Source: Anolis sagrei
Taxonomy: Eukaryota > Chordata > Lepidosauria > Squamata > Anolidae
Assembly (NCBI RefSeq): GCF_037176765.1
Contig: NC_090027.1
Location: 4,040,430-4,104,429, forward strand
Length of the DNA: 64,000 nt
Direction of reading: 5' to 3'
Part shown: positions 22,745 to 33,591 of the stretch, in pieces
How the letters are laid out: each line of letters starts with the position of its first letter
Numbering within the stretch: the first letter of the stretch is position 1
Notes under the pieces: generated by a model
Seen by the model: the letters and a program-made list of their open reading frames with translations, nothing else
Database searches by the model: none
Told to the model about the DNA's origin: nothing
Made by a program: the position numbers and the translations under genes

Positions 22745-23645
22745 GCTGCCCAGTGATGGAAGAGAAGGAAGGAAGGATGAAAGGGAAGGAAGGCAGGAGA
22801 AAGAGGGAAGGTGGAAGGAAAGAAGGAAGGAGAAAGAGGGAAGAAGGGGAGGAAGGAAGGACAAGGGAAGGGGGAAGGGAGAAGGATGGAAGGGAGGAAG
22901 GAAAGAGAGAAGGAAGGACGAAACGGAAAGATGGAAGGCGAAAGGGAGAGAGGGAAGAAGAACGAAGGAGGGAGGAAGGAGAAAGAGGGAAGAAGGAAGG
23001 AAGGACAAAAGGGAAGGAGGAAGGAAAGAGAAGGAAGGACAAAGAAGAAGGATGGAAGGAGAGAGGGAAGGAGGAAGGAAAGAGAAGTTAGAGAGGAAGG
23101 AAAGAGAGAAGGAAGGATGGAAAGATGAAAAGGAAGGAGAGAGGGAAGAAGGAAGGAAGGAGAGAGGGAAGTGGGAAGGAAAAAGAAGGAAGGAAGGAAG
23201 GAGGGGAGGAAGGAAGGACAAAGGGGAAGGAGGAAGGAAAGAGAAGTAAAGGAGGAAGAAAAGAGAGACAGAAGGGTAGAAGGATGTAAAGGATGGAAGG
23301 AGAGAGGGAAGAAGGAAGGAAGGAAAGGAAAGGAGGAGAGGAAAGAAGGAGGGACAAAAGGGAAGGGAGGAAGGAAAGAGAGAAGGAAGGATGGAAGGAG
23401 AGGGAAGAAGGAAGGAAGGAGAAAGAGGGAAGGAGGGGAGGAAATAAGGGAGGGAGGGAAGAAAAAGAAGGAAGAGGAGGATGGAAGGGAGGAAGGAAAA
23501 AGAGAAGGAAGGAAGGGCGAACAGGTGGAAAGGAATTAAGGGAGGGAGGAAAGAGAAAAGGAAGAAAAGACAAAAGGGAAGGAAGGAGAAAGAAGGGAGA
23601 GAGGGAAGGAGGAAGGAAAGAGGAAGGGAGAGAAGGAAGGAAGGC
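22745..23645. repeat. 0.9-kb homopurine (GGAAGGA) array
   Basis: Nearly pure A and G on the + strand, the opposite strand polarity to the 19480-21140 array 1.6 kb upstream. Confidence 0.95.
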
Positions 23646-23739
23646 AAGTATGTTGAGAGAGCAGAGGGCCTGCGAAAGGGGCTGCATTCAGGCCCTGGGC
23701 CTGGGTTTGCCCATACCTGGTCTAGATCCAGGGAAGTCA

Positions 23740-24237
23740 TGTAACCTCTCTATTCTGCCTTGTTCAGACCACTTGACCTGGAATCACATTGTGTCCAGTG
23801 CTGGGCAGTACAACTGAAGGGAGATTTTGACTCTAAACTGGAATGTGTGCAGAAGAGGGCCACTAAAATGATCAAGGTTCTGGAGAACAAGCCCTATGAG
23901 GAGCGGCTTAAAGAGCTGGGCATGTTTAGCCTCCAGAAGAGAAGATTGGGAGGAGACATGATGAGGTCCATGTATAAATATGTGAGGGGAGGTCATAGGG
24001 AGGAGGGTGCAGGCTTCTTTTCCGCTGGCCTGGAGACTAGGACGCAATGAACTACAGGAAAGGAACATTAGGAAGTACTTCCTGACTATGAGAGCTGTTC
24101 AGCAGTGGAACTCTCTGCCCTGGAGTGTGGTGGAGGCTTTGAAACAGAGGCTGGATGGCCATCTGTCGGGGGTGCTTTGAATGCAATTTTCCTGCAGAAC
24201 GGCCCAGGAGATCTCTTCCAACTCTAGGATTCTGTGA
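23740..24237 (+). mobile_element. CR1 LINE, truncated 3' end
   Basis: Encodes [20 protein letters not shown] and MYKYVRGGHREEGAGFF, then the CR1 tail ending in TCTTCCAACTCTAGGATTCT. Confidence 0.85.
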
Positions 24238-24849
24238 CCCAGAATATCTGGAGTGTTCTTGCTTGGACTATAAGCAGAGTTTTGCTGTTCACTGAATTAA
24301 CAGAATGGACCACTTGTGCAACCCACAGGGAAATGCTCGTTTCTGGGGAGCTAGTTATTGGCTTCTCTCCCTATCCAACCCCTTATTTCTCCACTGCATT
24401 TTGGCCGAAAGCAGGGGTGGTTGATCTCTTTCCTCCCAGAGACAAAAATTGCCCTATTTATCTATCCCAAGGATAAAAAATGAATCCCCAATGGCTATGT
24501 GCTCTAATCCCACTCAGCCAGGGCTTGGGAGAGCATGAGCTGGGCAGAACAAAAGGCAAGAGATGGGGAATGAGGGGGGAGGGAGATCTTAAAGGCTTAC
24601 GGAGAGCGCTTGCTTGCCGGGGAATATTTACCACCCCATTTGTATAAGGGGATCTTGCCCTGGTTTGGCTCCAGGTGCAACACAGATGGCAATGGAAATG
24701 GAAAGAAGCTTCTCTCTTGTGGCATTCGTGCCCGTTCAGAAAATAGTCACTTTCTCAAGGTGAGCATCAGAACCAGGCTTTTCATTGCTTCCCTCAAATC
24801 TTTCTGCAAAAAGGGGGAAAACAGAGGGGTTGGCATGTATAGCGATGGT
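24238..24849. other. Sequence without recognised features
   Basis: No repeat, exon or RNA gene seen. Confidence 0.45.
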
Positions 24850-25145
24850 TTGTGGGAGGAAACTGCTGAGCTTGTTGACCAAAAGTTCGCAGGTTCAATT
24901 CCGGGGAACGGCGTGAGCTTCTGTTGTCAGCCCTAGCTTCTGCCAACCTAGCAGTTCGAAAACATGCAAATGTGAGTAGATCAATAGGTACCTCTCCGGC
25001 GGGAAGGTAAGGGCGCTCCATGCAGTCATGCCGGCCAAATGACCTTGGAGGTGTCTATGGACAACGCTGGCTCTTCGGCTTAGAAATGGAGATGAGCGCC
25101 ACACCCCAGAGTCAGACATGACTGGACTTAATGTCAAGGGACAAC
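24850..25145 (+). mobile_element. tRNA-headed SINE, long form, 5' end lost
   Basis: Has B-box-like GCAGGTTCAATTCCG, AAACATGCAAATGTGAGTAG and TCAGACATGACTGGACTTAA. The first ~35 bp of the tRNA head are absent. Confidence 0.8.
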
Positions 25146-25279
25146 CAACCAACCTGTGGGAGGAAAGTGCTTTCAACCTCTTGCAAGAGCCTGTCAACCA
25201 TAACTGTCCTCTCCCCAAACCCTCCAACATCTCTCAAAGTGGAACAAATGTGATCTCAAAACATATCAGATTGTGTGAT

Positions 25280-25358
25280 CCACTCATAGAGTCAGAAGAG
25301 ACCCCAAGGACCATCCAGTCTAACCCAGTTCTGCCATACAGGAACACACAAAGCATTG
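25280..25358 (-). mobile_element. CR1 tail fragment
   Basis: ATAGAGTCAGAAGAGACCCC followed by CCATCCAGTCTAACCC is the reverse of a divergent CR1 3' end. Confidence 0.6.
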
Positions 25359-25364
25359 GGTTGT

Positions 25365-25975
25365 TGTAGGTTTTTTCGGGCTATATGGCCATATTCTGGA
25401 GGCATTCTCTCCTGACGTTTCCCCTGCATCTATGGCAAGCATCCTCAGAGGTAGTGAGATCTGTTGGAACTAGGGAAAAGGGTTTATATATCTGTGGAAT
25501 AATGACCAGGGTGGGACAAAGGACTCTTGTCTGTTGAAGCTAGCTGTGAATGTTTCAACTGACCACCTTGATTAGCATTTGATGGCCCGGCAGTTGTTTG
25601 GTGTGGCTTGTTAGTGCCTGGGGCAATCTTTTGTTGAGAGGTGATTAGCTGTCCCTGATGGTTTCCTCTCTGTTGTTTTGCTGTTGTAATTTTAGAGTTT
25701 TTTAATACTGGTAGCCAGATTTTGTTCATTTTCATGGTTTCCTCCTTTCTGTTGAAATTGTCCACATGCTTCTTGTGGATTTCAATGGCTTCTCTGTGTA
25801 GTCTAACATGGTGGTTGTGAGAGTGGTCCAGCATTTCTGTTTTCTCAAATAATATGCTGTGTCCAGGTTGGTTCATCAGGTGCTCTGCTATGGCTGATTT
25901 CTCTGGTTGAAGGAGTCTGCAATGCCTTTCATGGTGGTCCCTCTGTAGACTTGTCCACAGCTGTATGGGATACGG
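25365..25975 (-). mobile_element. Penelope-like element, 3' part
   Basis: The minus strand encodes VYRIPYSCGQVYRGTT (GIY-YIG start), RQ-type [19 protein letters not shown] and [12 protein letters not shown], then the terminal region with a degraded hammerhead-like core (25400-25455). It meets another copy head to head at 25976. Confidence 0.8.
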
Positions 25976-26462
25976 TAGACTGTAGCTGTGGACAAGTCTC
26001 CATAGGGACCACCAAACACAGCAGCATTGCCCAGACACGAATCCAGGAACATGAAAGGCACTGCAGACTCCTTCAACCAGAGAAGTCAGCCATAGCAAAG
26101 CACCTGAGGAACCAACCTGGACACAGCATTTTATCTGAGAACACAGAAATGCTGGACCACTCTCACAACCACCACGCCAGACTACACAGAGAAGCCATTG
26201 AAATCCACAAGCATGTAATTTCAACAGAAAGGATGAAACCATGAAAATGAACAAAATCTGGCTACCAGTATTAAAAAAAAACTCTAAAATTACAACAGCA
26301 AAACAACAGAGAGGAAACAGTCGGGTACATCTAATCACCTCTCAACAAAAGATTGCCCCAGGCACTGCCAGGCCATCAAATGCTAATCAAGGTGATCAGT
26401 TGAACCATTTACACCTAGCTCCAGCAGACAAGAGTTCTTTGTCCTACCCTGAGATCTAGACA
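25976..26462 (+). mobile_element. Penelope-like element, 3' part, head-to-head partner
   Basis: The plus strand starts CSCGQVSIGTTKHS and runs EKSAIAKHLRNQPGHSILSE through [12 protein letters not shown]. It matches the left partner closely in reverse, so 25490-26460 forms an imperfect inverted repeat of about 480 bp per arm. Frames are broken. Confidence 0.8.
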
Positions 26463-26575
26463 CCATGTTCCTATTAATGCAGCCTTAAGTCGCATTGGCT
26501 TTTCCAGCATTGCACTGCGGACTCTTGTTCGTCTTATGGCCTGCCGTAATTTCTTCACTCTTCTTTTCTCCGCAG

Positions 26576-27960
26576 GGTCCAGCTTCTTTGTTCCAGACAC
26601 CCCCTCCTACTTCCTCCATTATTGCATCATTCCTTTCTGCCAACTCCACAGTGCCATCTGCCACAAGGACTAGCTTTTCAACACCCTTTTCTTTGGCTGG
26701 GGGAGCCCTGTGAGTTGGTCAGCATCCGTTTTGTGTCATTAGGACAGGCCGGTCGTCGTGCGTTGGGGTCGTCTAGGTGGCCGACTCCCATGACAGCGTT
26801 GGAAAGCCATGGACGTTGGGCACAAGAACAATCGGGAGTCTCCGAAAGTAGTGGCGCTCCCTCCCTGGGCAATGGGTGTCAATGTTTGTTCAGAGAGAAA
26901 GCAGCATTATAGTCTTGGTGGGTGAATTATTGAAGCAGAATGTCTGTTTTTTCCCCCTCTACCGATCAAGAGCAGCCTCAAAAGCTATGCCATCTTGCAT
27001 CCGAATGCATCCTGCTGACAGATTCAGCAAAAGGCTTCTGTTTTGAGTGCATCACTTTTGAGAAATGGATCCTGTTGCTTTTGCTGCACCTTTAAAAATA
27101 TGCTAAAAGTGGTCTCAGACTGAGGCTTTTCTCCCACTGAGGCCTCTCTCGGACTGAGGCTTTTCTCCCACTGAGGCCTCTCTCGGACTGAGGCCTTTCT
27201 CCCACTGAGGCCTCTCTCGGACTGAGGCCTTTCTCCCACTGAGGGCTCTCTCAGACTGAGGCCTATTCCACTCTGAGGCGAACTAACATTGAGGACATAC
27301 AGCCCAAAAAACATATGTGAAAAGCTGCTCGTTCCGTTCCAGGCAAGGCAAAATGTCAGCTGTGTCACGACCACCCTTGCTCTACACCCGTTTAAGTGTT
27401 AGATATGTGAAGTAGGTAAGTGACAAGTGGTTTTCCCCTCCAGATGTTTAGTAGTAGAGCAGAGTAGACAACGGTGTGTCCGACGGTGCTTCGTCCCTGT
27501 CCCTCACCAAGTGCATCTCTTCCGCCTGTGCAACTTTCCACTTCTGTTCAGCATTCCTCTGGCAGCGCTTGCAAAAACATACACGGAGCATCTCTTCCTC
27601 TGAGTCGATACTTCCTGCCGAATCCAGGGCTTCCTTGTTGAACTCGCCCTCCTTGAATCAAAACGGGCCTTTTGTAGGAACTGAAGTAGAAGCTCGCAAC
27701 GATCCCTACTGTCCGGGACTCCCCATTTCCTTCCGCGCCCAGGAATTTGCCAAACGAGGCCATTTACCAAATTGATCAAAGCCTGTGACTTTTTTAAAGA
27801 CTAGAGCAATACAAGAGATGCCAATCGAGGATCAGGGCCTTCAGGTGGATTCTTCTCTTTCCTTCCTTCTCTCCGCCGATTTCTTTATCCTCTCCTCTCA
27901 AAAGTCCGGTTGATATTTTAAGTGTATGAATAAAATACCTGTGGGTTCCTTTTTTTTTCT
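26576..27960 (+). other. GOLGA7: Candidate GOLGA7 3'UTR terminal exon
   Basis: A good acceptor (TTCTTTTCTCCGCAG, ending at 26575) opens a 1.4-kb stretch largely free of interspersed repeats. The stretch ends near an AATAAA signal (27928-27933, in GTATGAATAAAATACC) followed by a T-rich region. With the donor at 19171, just past the GOLGA7 stop, this would make a two-part 3' UTR. This is inference: no coding potential links the two, and an independent gene or read-through into unspliced 3' UTR are alternatives. Confidence 0.4.
27118..27279. repeat. 34-bp minisatellite, 4-5 copies
   Basis: Unit GACTGAGGCYTTTCTCCCAC plus TGAGGCCTCTCTCG, with the last copies degenerate. It is a clean local tandem duplication inside the candidate 3' UTR exon. 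Confidence 0.9.
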
Positions 27961-28224
27961 AAACTTATAACAGTGTTTTTGCCTCTTGTACCTGTTGAAA
28001 TCAGTTTCCAGAAATATGAATGGATTAGTAATGGTTTTTTTTTCTTAAAATAAATTGTCTCATTTGCTAGCACTGACCTGAAAGGCCGCTTTGTTGTTGT
28101 TCCACAAAAGGGAAATTGAGGAGTTTTAGAGAGGGTTGGGAATATCTTCTATGCTGTAAACTTTATTACTGTTGCAACTCAGGGTAGTTTTCACCTTGCT
28201 CCCAAACACCACCACACCAAAGCT

Positions 28225-28797
28225 GTAGATTTGGTGGGCATTGACCTTGAATTCATCTACATCCAGAGAGCACTGTGGACTCAAACATTGATGGATCTGG
28301 ACCAAACTCTACATGAATACTCAATATGCCCAAATGTGAACACTGGTGGAGTTTGGGGGAAATAGAACCTTGACATTTGGGAATTGTAGTTGCTGGGATT
28401 TATAGTTCACCTACAATCAAAAGAACATTCTAAACCCCACCAACGATAGAATTGGGCCATTGTTTGATTCCATAGTGATCTCTGGATGTAGGGGAACTAC
28501 AATTCCAAAAACAAAGAACACTGCCCACCAAACTCTTCCAGTATTTTCTGTTGGTCATGGGAGAACTGTGTGCCAAGTTTGGTTCAATTCCATCGTTGGT
28601 GGAGTTCAGAATGCTCTTTGATTGTAGGTGAAAAATCCCAGCAACTACAACTCCCAAATAACAAAATCAATTTTTTGAGTGAAGGACATACATTGGGTTG
28701 TTAGGTATCTTGTGTCCAAATTTGGTGTCAATCCGCCCAGTGCTTTTTGAGTTCTGTTAATCCCACAAACGAACATTACATATTTATTTATATAGAT
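28225..28797. mobile_element. Helitron pieces in opposite orientations
   Basis: 28225-28455 reads in plus Helitron orientation (GGTGGGCATTGACCTTGA, CAAATGTGAACACTGGTGGA). From about 28456 to 28797 it reads in minus orientation and ends at the Helitron 5' terminus (ATTTATTTATATAGAT). The junction is an inversion or an insertion into another copy. Confidence 0.65.
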
Positions 28798-28812
28798 AGA
28801 TAAGATATACAC

Positions 28813-29982
28813 TAGGCCTGGGCGGTTTCGTTCATTAATTTTGTAATTCATTAAATATTCGTTATTTTTAGCAATTACAAAACGATTACAAAACATATTT
28901 TCAAACCCGGAAGTGTTTTTTAATATCGAAATGGCATCCTCCATCTTTTTTACGGGCTTCCGCCCATTTCAAAAATGACGTTTTTAGGGATGGAGGATGC
29001 TGGGTGTGCCGGGAGCCAATCCTGCGCTCCCAAGCACCGTGGCTGATTGTGATTGGGCGGGCTGCCCTTTAAAAGCGGCTCCGCGTGGCCGCATTGCTCA
29101 TTGCTGGGGAAGGCGAGGAGACGGGAGGTTCGGGAGGGAGGCTTGGCTTGCATTCATTCATTGCTTGCATTCATTCATTCCCTGGGCTGGGAGCAGCGGG
29201 GAGGCTTTGCCGTTCGCTCCACAACAGGGCAAGCATTTTTAAATATTTCTGAAAAATATCTTTCTTTTATTCTTCAAAAAATTCAAAAAATATTCTAAAA
29301 AAAGAAAAGACCCTTGTGTGCCTGTGTGTGTGAGTTTGTCCCTGTCCTGTGGCTGTGTTCTCTCCACAACAAGCATTGTTAATTTTCCATTTTTAAATAT
29401 TTCTGAAAAATATCTTTCTTTTATTCTTCAAAAAATTCAAAAAATATTCTAAAAAAAGAAAAGACCCTTGTGTGCCTGTGTGTGTGAGTTTGTCCCTGTC
29501 CTGTGGCTGTGTTCGCTCCACAACAAGCATTGTTAATTTTCCATTTTTAAATATTTCTGAAAAATATCTTTCTTTTATTCTTCAAAAAATTCAAAAAATA
29601 TTCTAAAAAAAGAAAAGACCCTTGTGTGCCTGTGTGTGAGAGTTTGTCCCTGTCCTGTGGATGTGTTCGCTCCACAACAGGGCAAGCATTGTTAATTTTC
29701 CATTTTTAAATATTTCTGATAAATATTTCTTTTTCAACGAATCGATTCGTTGCCACCTTAACGAATCGACCCCCGTTTTCATAACGAAGTTTCAGAGGTG
29801 ATTTGCGCATGCGTGGGGGGTCCGCCATCTTAACGAATCGATTCGTAAATATTAACGAAATTTCGTAAATACTGAACTTTTTTAAAGGAAAGTTTTGTAA
29901 TTATTTTAAATATCGAAACGCAAAAAAACCCCAAATACAAATCGATTTTAGAAACAAATTTTTGCGTTGTTACCCAGGCCTA
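28813..29982. mobile_element. Non-autonomous DNA transposon, ~1.17 kb, short inverted ends
   Basis: The left end AGGCCTGGGCGGTTTCG is matched by the right end GTTACCCAGGCCT. Subterminal text is rich in ACGAAT/ATTCGT and CGATTCGT motifs in both orientations. The middle is GC-rich (28960-29200), then holds three tandem copies of a ~155-bp unit (29226-29720). No transposase is seen. Confidence 0.6.
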
Positions 29983-29999
29983 ATATACACCAGTATTGT

Positions 30000-30140
30000 T
30001 GTTGCTGTTGTTCATTCGTTTAGTTGCTTCTGACTCTTTGTGACCTGATCGGCCATCACCACCCCCAGCTCCAAGGTCAATCCAGTCACTTCAAGGATGC
30101 CGTCCACCCGCCTTGCCCTTGGTCGGCCCCTCTTCCTTTT
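30000..30140. mobile_element. Unclassified interspersed repeat fragment
   Basis: TTGTTCATTCGTTTAGTTGC, then TGACTCTTTGTGACCTGATC and GGTCGGCCCCTCTTCC. I recall this type of text from squamate repeats but cannot assign a family. Confidence 0.35.
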
Positions 30141-30144
30141 TCCT

Positions 30145-30895
30145 TCCATTTTCCCCAGCATCAGGGGGGACTCAGGGCGGCTAACACAGGCAACAATTCA
30201 ATGCCAACAGTATCAATAACAACAATATAAACCAACAGTATAAAATCCTATTACATAACAATTAAAACAGTGATATTAATTAAAATTACATAATCAGATA
30301 GTACAAATGACATCATCACAAGTCACATAGCCGTTCTCAATTTTCATAACAATCCTATTGTCAGTTCAGTGCTGAAAGTGCTGCTGTGCCCACTAGCCAA
30401 AGGTCTGGCTCCAAAACCACGTCTTTAGTTTTTTCTTAAAAGTAAGGAGGGAGGACGCTGATCTAATCTTGCTGGGGAGCGAATTCCACAAGCGAGGAGT
30501 CACCACCGAGAACGCTTTGTCCCCACCAGACGCGTTTGAGATGCTGGTGGGACCGAGAGCAGGGCCTCCGCCAGGCATGTAGCTGGGGGGGGGGGGGGTT
30601 GGGGGGCTTCAGTCCCCCCCCCCCCGAAATTCTGATGGTGGTCCACGAGAAGGCCTTACTGGTGCATTATTTAAATTGTTATGTTTATTCATATCCTGAT
30701 CTGATCACCATACTCAATATATCCCATATGCATGGGGGGTATTGGGGTAATGATACAAAAGGTTTGCTGGACCCTCTTTCACTCAGACTCAGCCCCCCCG
30801 AACCAAACTCAGCCCCCCCCCCCTCAAAACAAAATCCTGGCTACGGGCCTGGCCTCCCCAGTAGATCTTAAATTATGAGGCCTCTTATAATACTA
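30145..30895 (-). mobile_element. L2-like LINE 3' end, interrupted by a hAT MITE
   Basis: The minus strand encodes [20 protein letters not shown] and [14 protein letters not shown] with the usual 3' UTR (30145-30390). It is split at 30572-30851 by a small DNA element. Confidence 0.8.
30572..30851. mobile_element. hAT-type MITE with 8-bp target duplication
   Basis: Inverted ends CAGGCATGTAGC and GGCTACGGGCCTG. It is flanked by GCCTCCGC (30564-30571) and GCCTCCCC (30852-30859), an 8-bp duplication with one difference. The interior has long G and C runs. Confidence 0.75.
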
Positions 30896-30972
30896 TTCTT
30901 CCCTCCAAGTATATTATTATATTATAGTATTATATTTTATTATTATTATTCCCTCCAATATATTATTATTGG

Positions 30973-31127
30973 AGCCCCCGGTGGCGCAGTGGGTTAAAGC
31001 ACTGAGCTGCTGAGCTTGTTGATCGAAAGGTCGCAGGTTCGATTCCGAGGAGCGGCGTGAGCTTCCGCTGTCAGCCCTAGCTTCTGCCAACCTAGCAGTT
31101 CGAAAACATGCAAATGTGAGTAGATCA

Positions 31128-31164
<37 letters not shown>

Positions 31165-31870
31165 TTATTTGTACCCCGCTAGCATCTCCCGAAGGACTCG
31201 ATGCGGCTTACACGGGCCGAAGCCTCAAAACACAATACAATAGAAAACATAACACAACAATAAACAAAGCAAATCAAACAATTAAGCAAAGTAACCACAA
31301 TGACAATACATCAATACATCAAGACACTATTAAAACTGGTTCGGCCGGCGCAATGGGGTACAGGGTTAAAAGTGCTGAGATGGCAGGAGGAACGTAGGAT
31401 TAAAAGTGCGGTGTGCAGCAACATTGGTTGTGCTAAAGTGCTTCTAGGACTTGGGATGGGGATTCCTAATCTGAGAAGGCACATCGGAACAGCCAAGTTT
31501 TTAGGTTCCTTCTGAAAACTGCTAGAGTAGGGGCCTGACGAAGCTCTTTTGGAAGGGCATTCCAAAGTCGGGGGGCCGCCACAGAGAAAGCCCTGTCCCG
31601 TGTCCCCACCAAGCGCGCTTGCGACGTAGGTGGGATCACGAGCAGGGCCTCCCCAGATGACCGGAGCGAGCGTGTGGGTTCATAAATGGAGATGCGGTAC
31701 CTAGATCAATAGATACCGCTCCGGCGGGAAGGTAACGGCGCTCCATGCAGTCATGCCGGCCACATGACCTTGGACAGCGCTGGCTCTTCGGCTTAGAAAT
31801 GGAGATGAGCACCACACCCCAGAGTCAGACATGACTGGACTTAATGTCAGGGGACTACCTTTACCTTTAC
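30973..31870 (+). mobile_element. tRNA-headed SINE, long form, split by an L2 insertion
   Basis: The left part (30973-31129) has GGAGCCCCCGGTGGCGCAGT and GCAGGTTCGATTCC. The right part (31711-31870) continues with AGATACCGCTCCGGCGGGAA and ends in TTTACCTTTACC. The two halves join seamlessly if the LINE between them is removed. Confidence 0.85.
31130..31701 (-). mobile_element. L2-like LINE, 5'-truncated, with 9-bp target duplication
   Basis: Inserted in the SINE on the minus strand. It is flanked by TAGATCAAT at 31121-31129 and again at 31702-31710. The (ATT)n tail appears as a TTA run at the left end. The coding remnant matches the C-terminal RDRAF and LWNAL region of this family. Confidence 0.85.
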
Positions 31871-32029
31871 CTATATTATTATTATTATTAAGAAACTGCA
31901 ACTCGCTTCTGGTGTGAGAGAATTGGCCGTCTGCAAGGACGTTACCCAAGGGATGTTACCTGGATGTTTGGATGGCGAGCAAGTGGGTGATTCCGTCCAT
32001 TTTTTTTTGTTGTGTCATCATCATCATCA

Positions 32030-33012
32030 TCATTTAATAACTTATTAATCGCCCTCCATCCGAGAATGCTATGGGCGATTTAGAGCTAAATTACAAAAGA
32101 TAAAATACATACATACAAAAATTAAAAATCAACAGAGATCGAATGCTCTAGTGAAAAGCCAGGTGTCTGAAGTGCTAGAGTAAAAGGCCCTAAGTCACGC
32201 ATGGCTCTCATGTAGGGCGGCAAGGAATGCCACAATAAGGCAGGAGGGGCAGAAAGAGAGAAAGCCCACCTGCGCCTGGTCCTTTCCAAGGGCACTTCTC
32301 TAGGACCCGGGATATGGAGTAAGTCACGTTGGGATGGTCGTTGCGACCTCCGATGATGGGAGAAGGAGAGGCGGTCCCTAAGGTACGATGGACCCTGGCC
32401 GTAAAGAGCTTTAAAGGTCAGAGCTAGCATCTTATATAGACCACGGTAATTGGTTGGAAGCCAATGCAAATGCCGCAACACTGGTGTGATATGGCATTAT
32501 TTCATGGGCGTTCTTGTGAGTAGCCTGGCTGCCACATTCTGAACAATACGGAGCTTTCGGGTCGTAGACATCAGAAGGCCCACATACAGGGCGTTGCAAT
32601 AGTCCAGCCTAAATGTGACCGTAGCATGGATGACCATTGCCAGAGCCTCGCCAGATAGGGAGGGTGCCAGTTGCCTCGCTTGTCGTAGATGGAAAAAGGC
32701 CTGTTTAGTGGCAGCAGCGACCTGAGCTTCCATTGTCAGCTGTGAATCCAGGATGACACCTAAGCTCTTAAGAGTGGTCGATGGAGAGAGGGCGGCACCA
32801 TCGAAGGTGGGCAACGGAGGAGTCAGACCTGCCGGGCGGCCATGCCAGGGAATCTCAGTCTTCGCCGGGTTCACCTTCAGTCTGCTAGCACGTAGCCAGT
32901 TCGACAGAGCTTCCAGACATCGGGTGAAATTGTCTGGAATTGACGTTGCTCCAGACTCCAGGCGCAGAAGGAGTTGGGTATCGTCTGCATATTGGTAGCA
33001 GTCCAGGCCGAA
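32030..33012 (-). mobile_element. L2-like LINE with RT active-site box
   Basis: The minus strand encodes the reverse-transcriptase motif QYADDTQLLLRL, then SNWLRASRLKVNPAKTEI, LKSLGVILDSQLTM and [14 protein letters not shown], followed in another frame by LRHLHWLPTNYRGLYKML. The 3' UTR and tail are at 32030-32120. It is 5'-truncated and frame-broken, and more divergent than the copy at 33592. Confidence 0.8.
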
Positions 33013-33147
33013 ACTCCCAGTCAAGGAGTGACTTGAGAAACTGCAAGTCGCTTCTGGTGTGAGAGAATTGGCCATCTGCAAGGACTTTACCCAAGGGATG
33101 TTACCTGGATGTTTGGATGGCCAGCAAGTAGGTAATTCCTTCCAATT

Positions 33148-33415
33148 TTTTTTGTCATGTCAGGAGTGACTTGAGAAACTGCAAGTCGCTTCTGTTGTGA
33201 GAGAATTGGCCGTCTGCAAGGACGTTGCCCAGGGGATGCCCGGATGAATTGATGTTTTTATCATCCTTGTGGGAGGCTTCTTTCATGTCCCCGTATGAGG
33301 AGCTGGAGCTGATAGAGGGAGCTCATCCGCCTCTCCCCGGATTCAAACCTGTGACCTGTTGGTCTTCAGTCCTGCCGGCACAGGGGTTTAACCCACTGTG
33401 CCACCAGGGGCTCCT
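33148..33415 (-). mobile_element. tRNA-headed SINE, short form, complete
   Basis: Ends with GTGCCACCAGGGGCTCC, the reverse of the SINE head, and begins with the T-rich tail TTTTTTTGTCATGTCAGGAG. A second partial minus copy lies directly left at 33015-33147, and further tail pieces are at 31885-32010 and 34795-34890. Confidence 0.85.
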
Positions 33416-33419
33416 TTCC

Positions 33420-33591
33420 TTTAAGTAAGGAGGGAGGATGCCAATCTAATCTCGCTGGGGAGCAAATTCCACAAGCAGAGGGTCACCACCGAGAAGGCCC
33501 TGTCCCTCGTCCCCACCAGATGCGTTTGAGACGCTGGTGGGACCGAGAGCAGGGCCTCCCCAGTAGATCTTAAATTATGAGGCCTCTTATA
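33420..33591 (-). mobile_element. L2-like LINE fragment
   Basis: Near-identical to 30425-30570 plus 30852-30880, but without the hAT MITE. It encodes the reverse of the [10 protein letters not shown] type segment. Confidence 0.75.

Noticed and set aside
32497-33081. YADD-containing reverse transcriptase as a host gene such as telomerase
   Set aside because: Surrounding motifs ([22 protein letters not shown]) and the 3' tail are those of an L2-like LINE.
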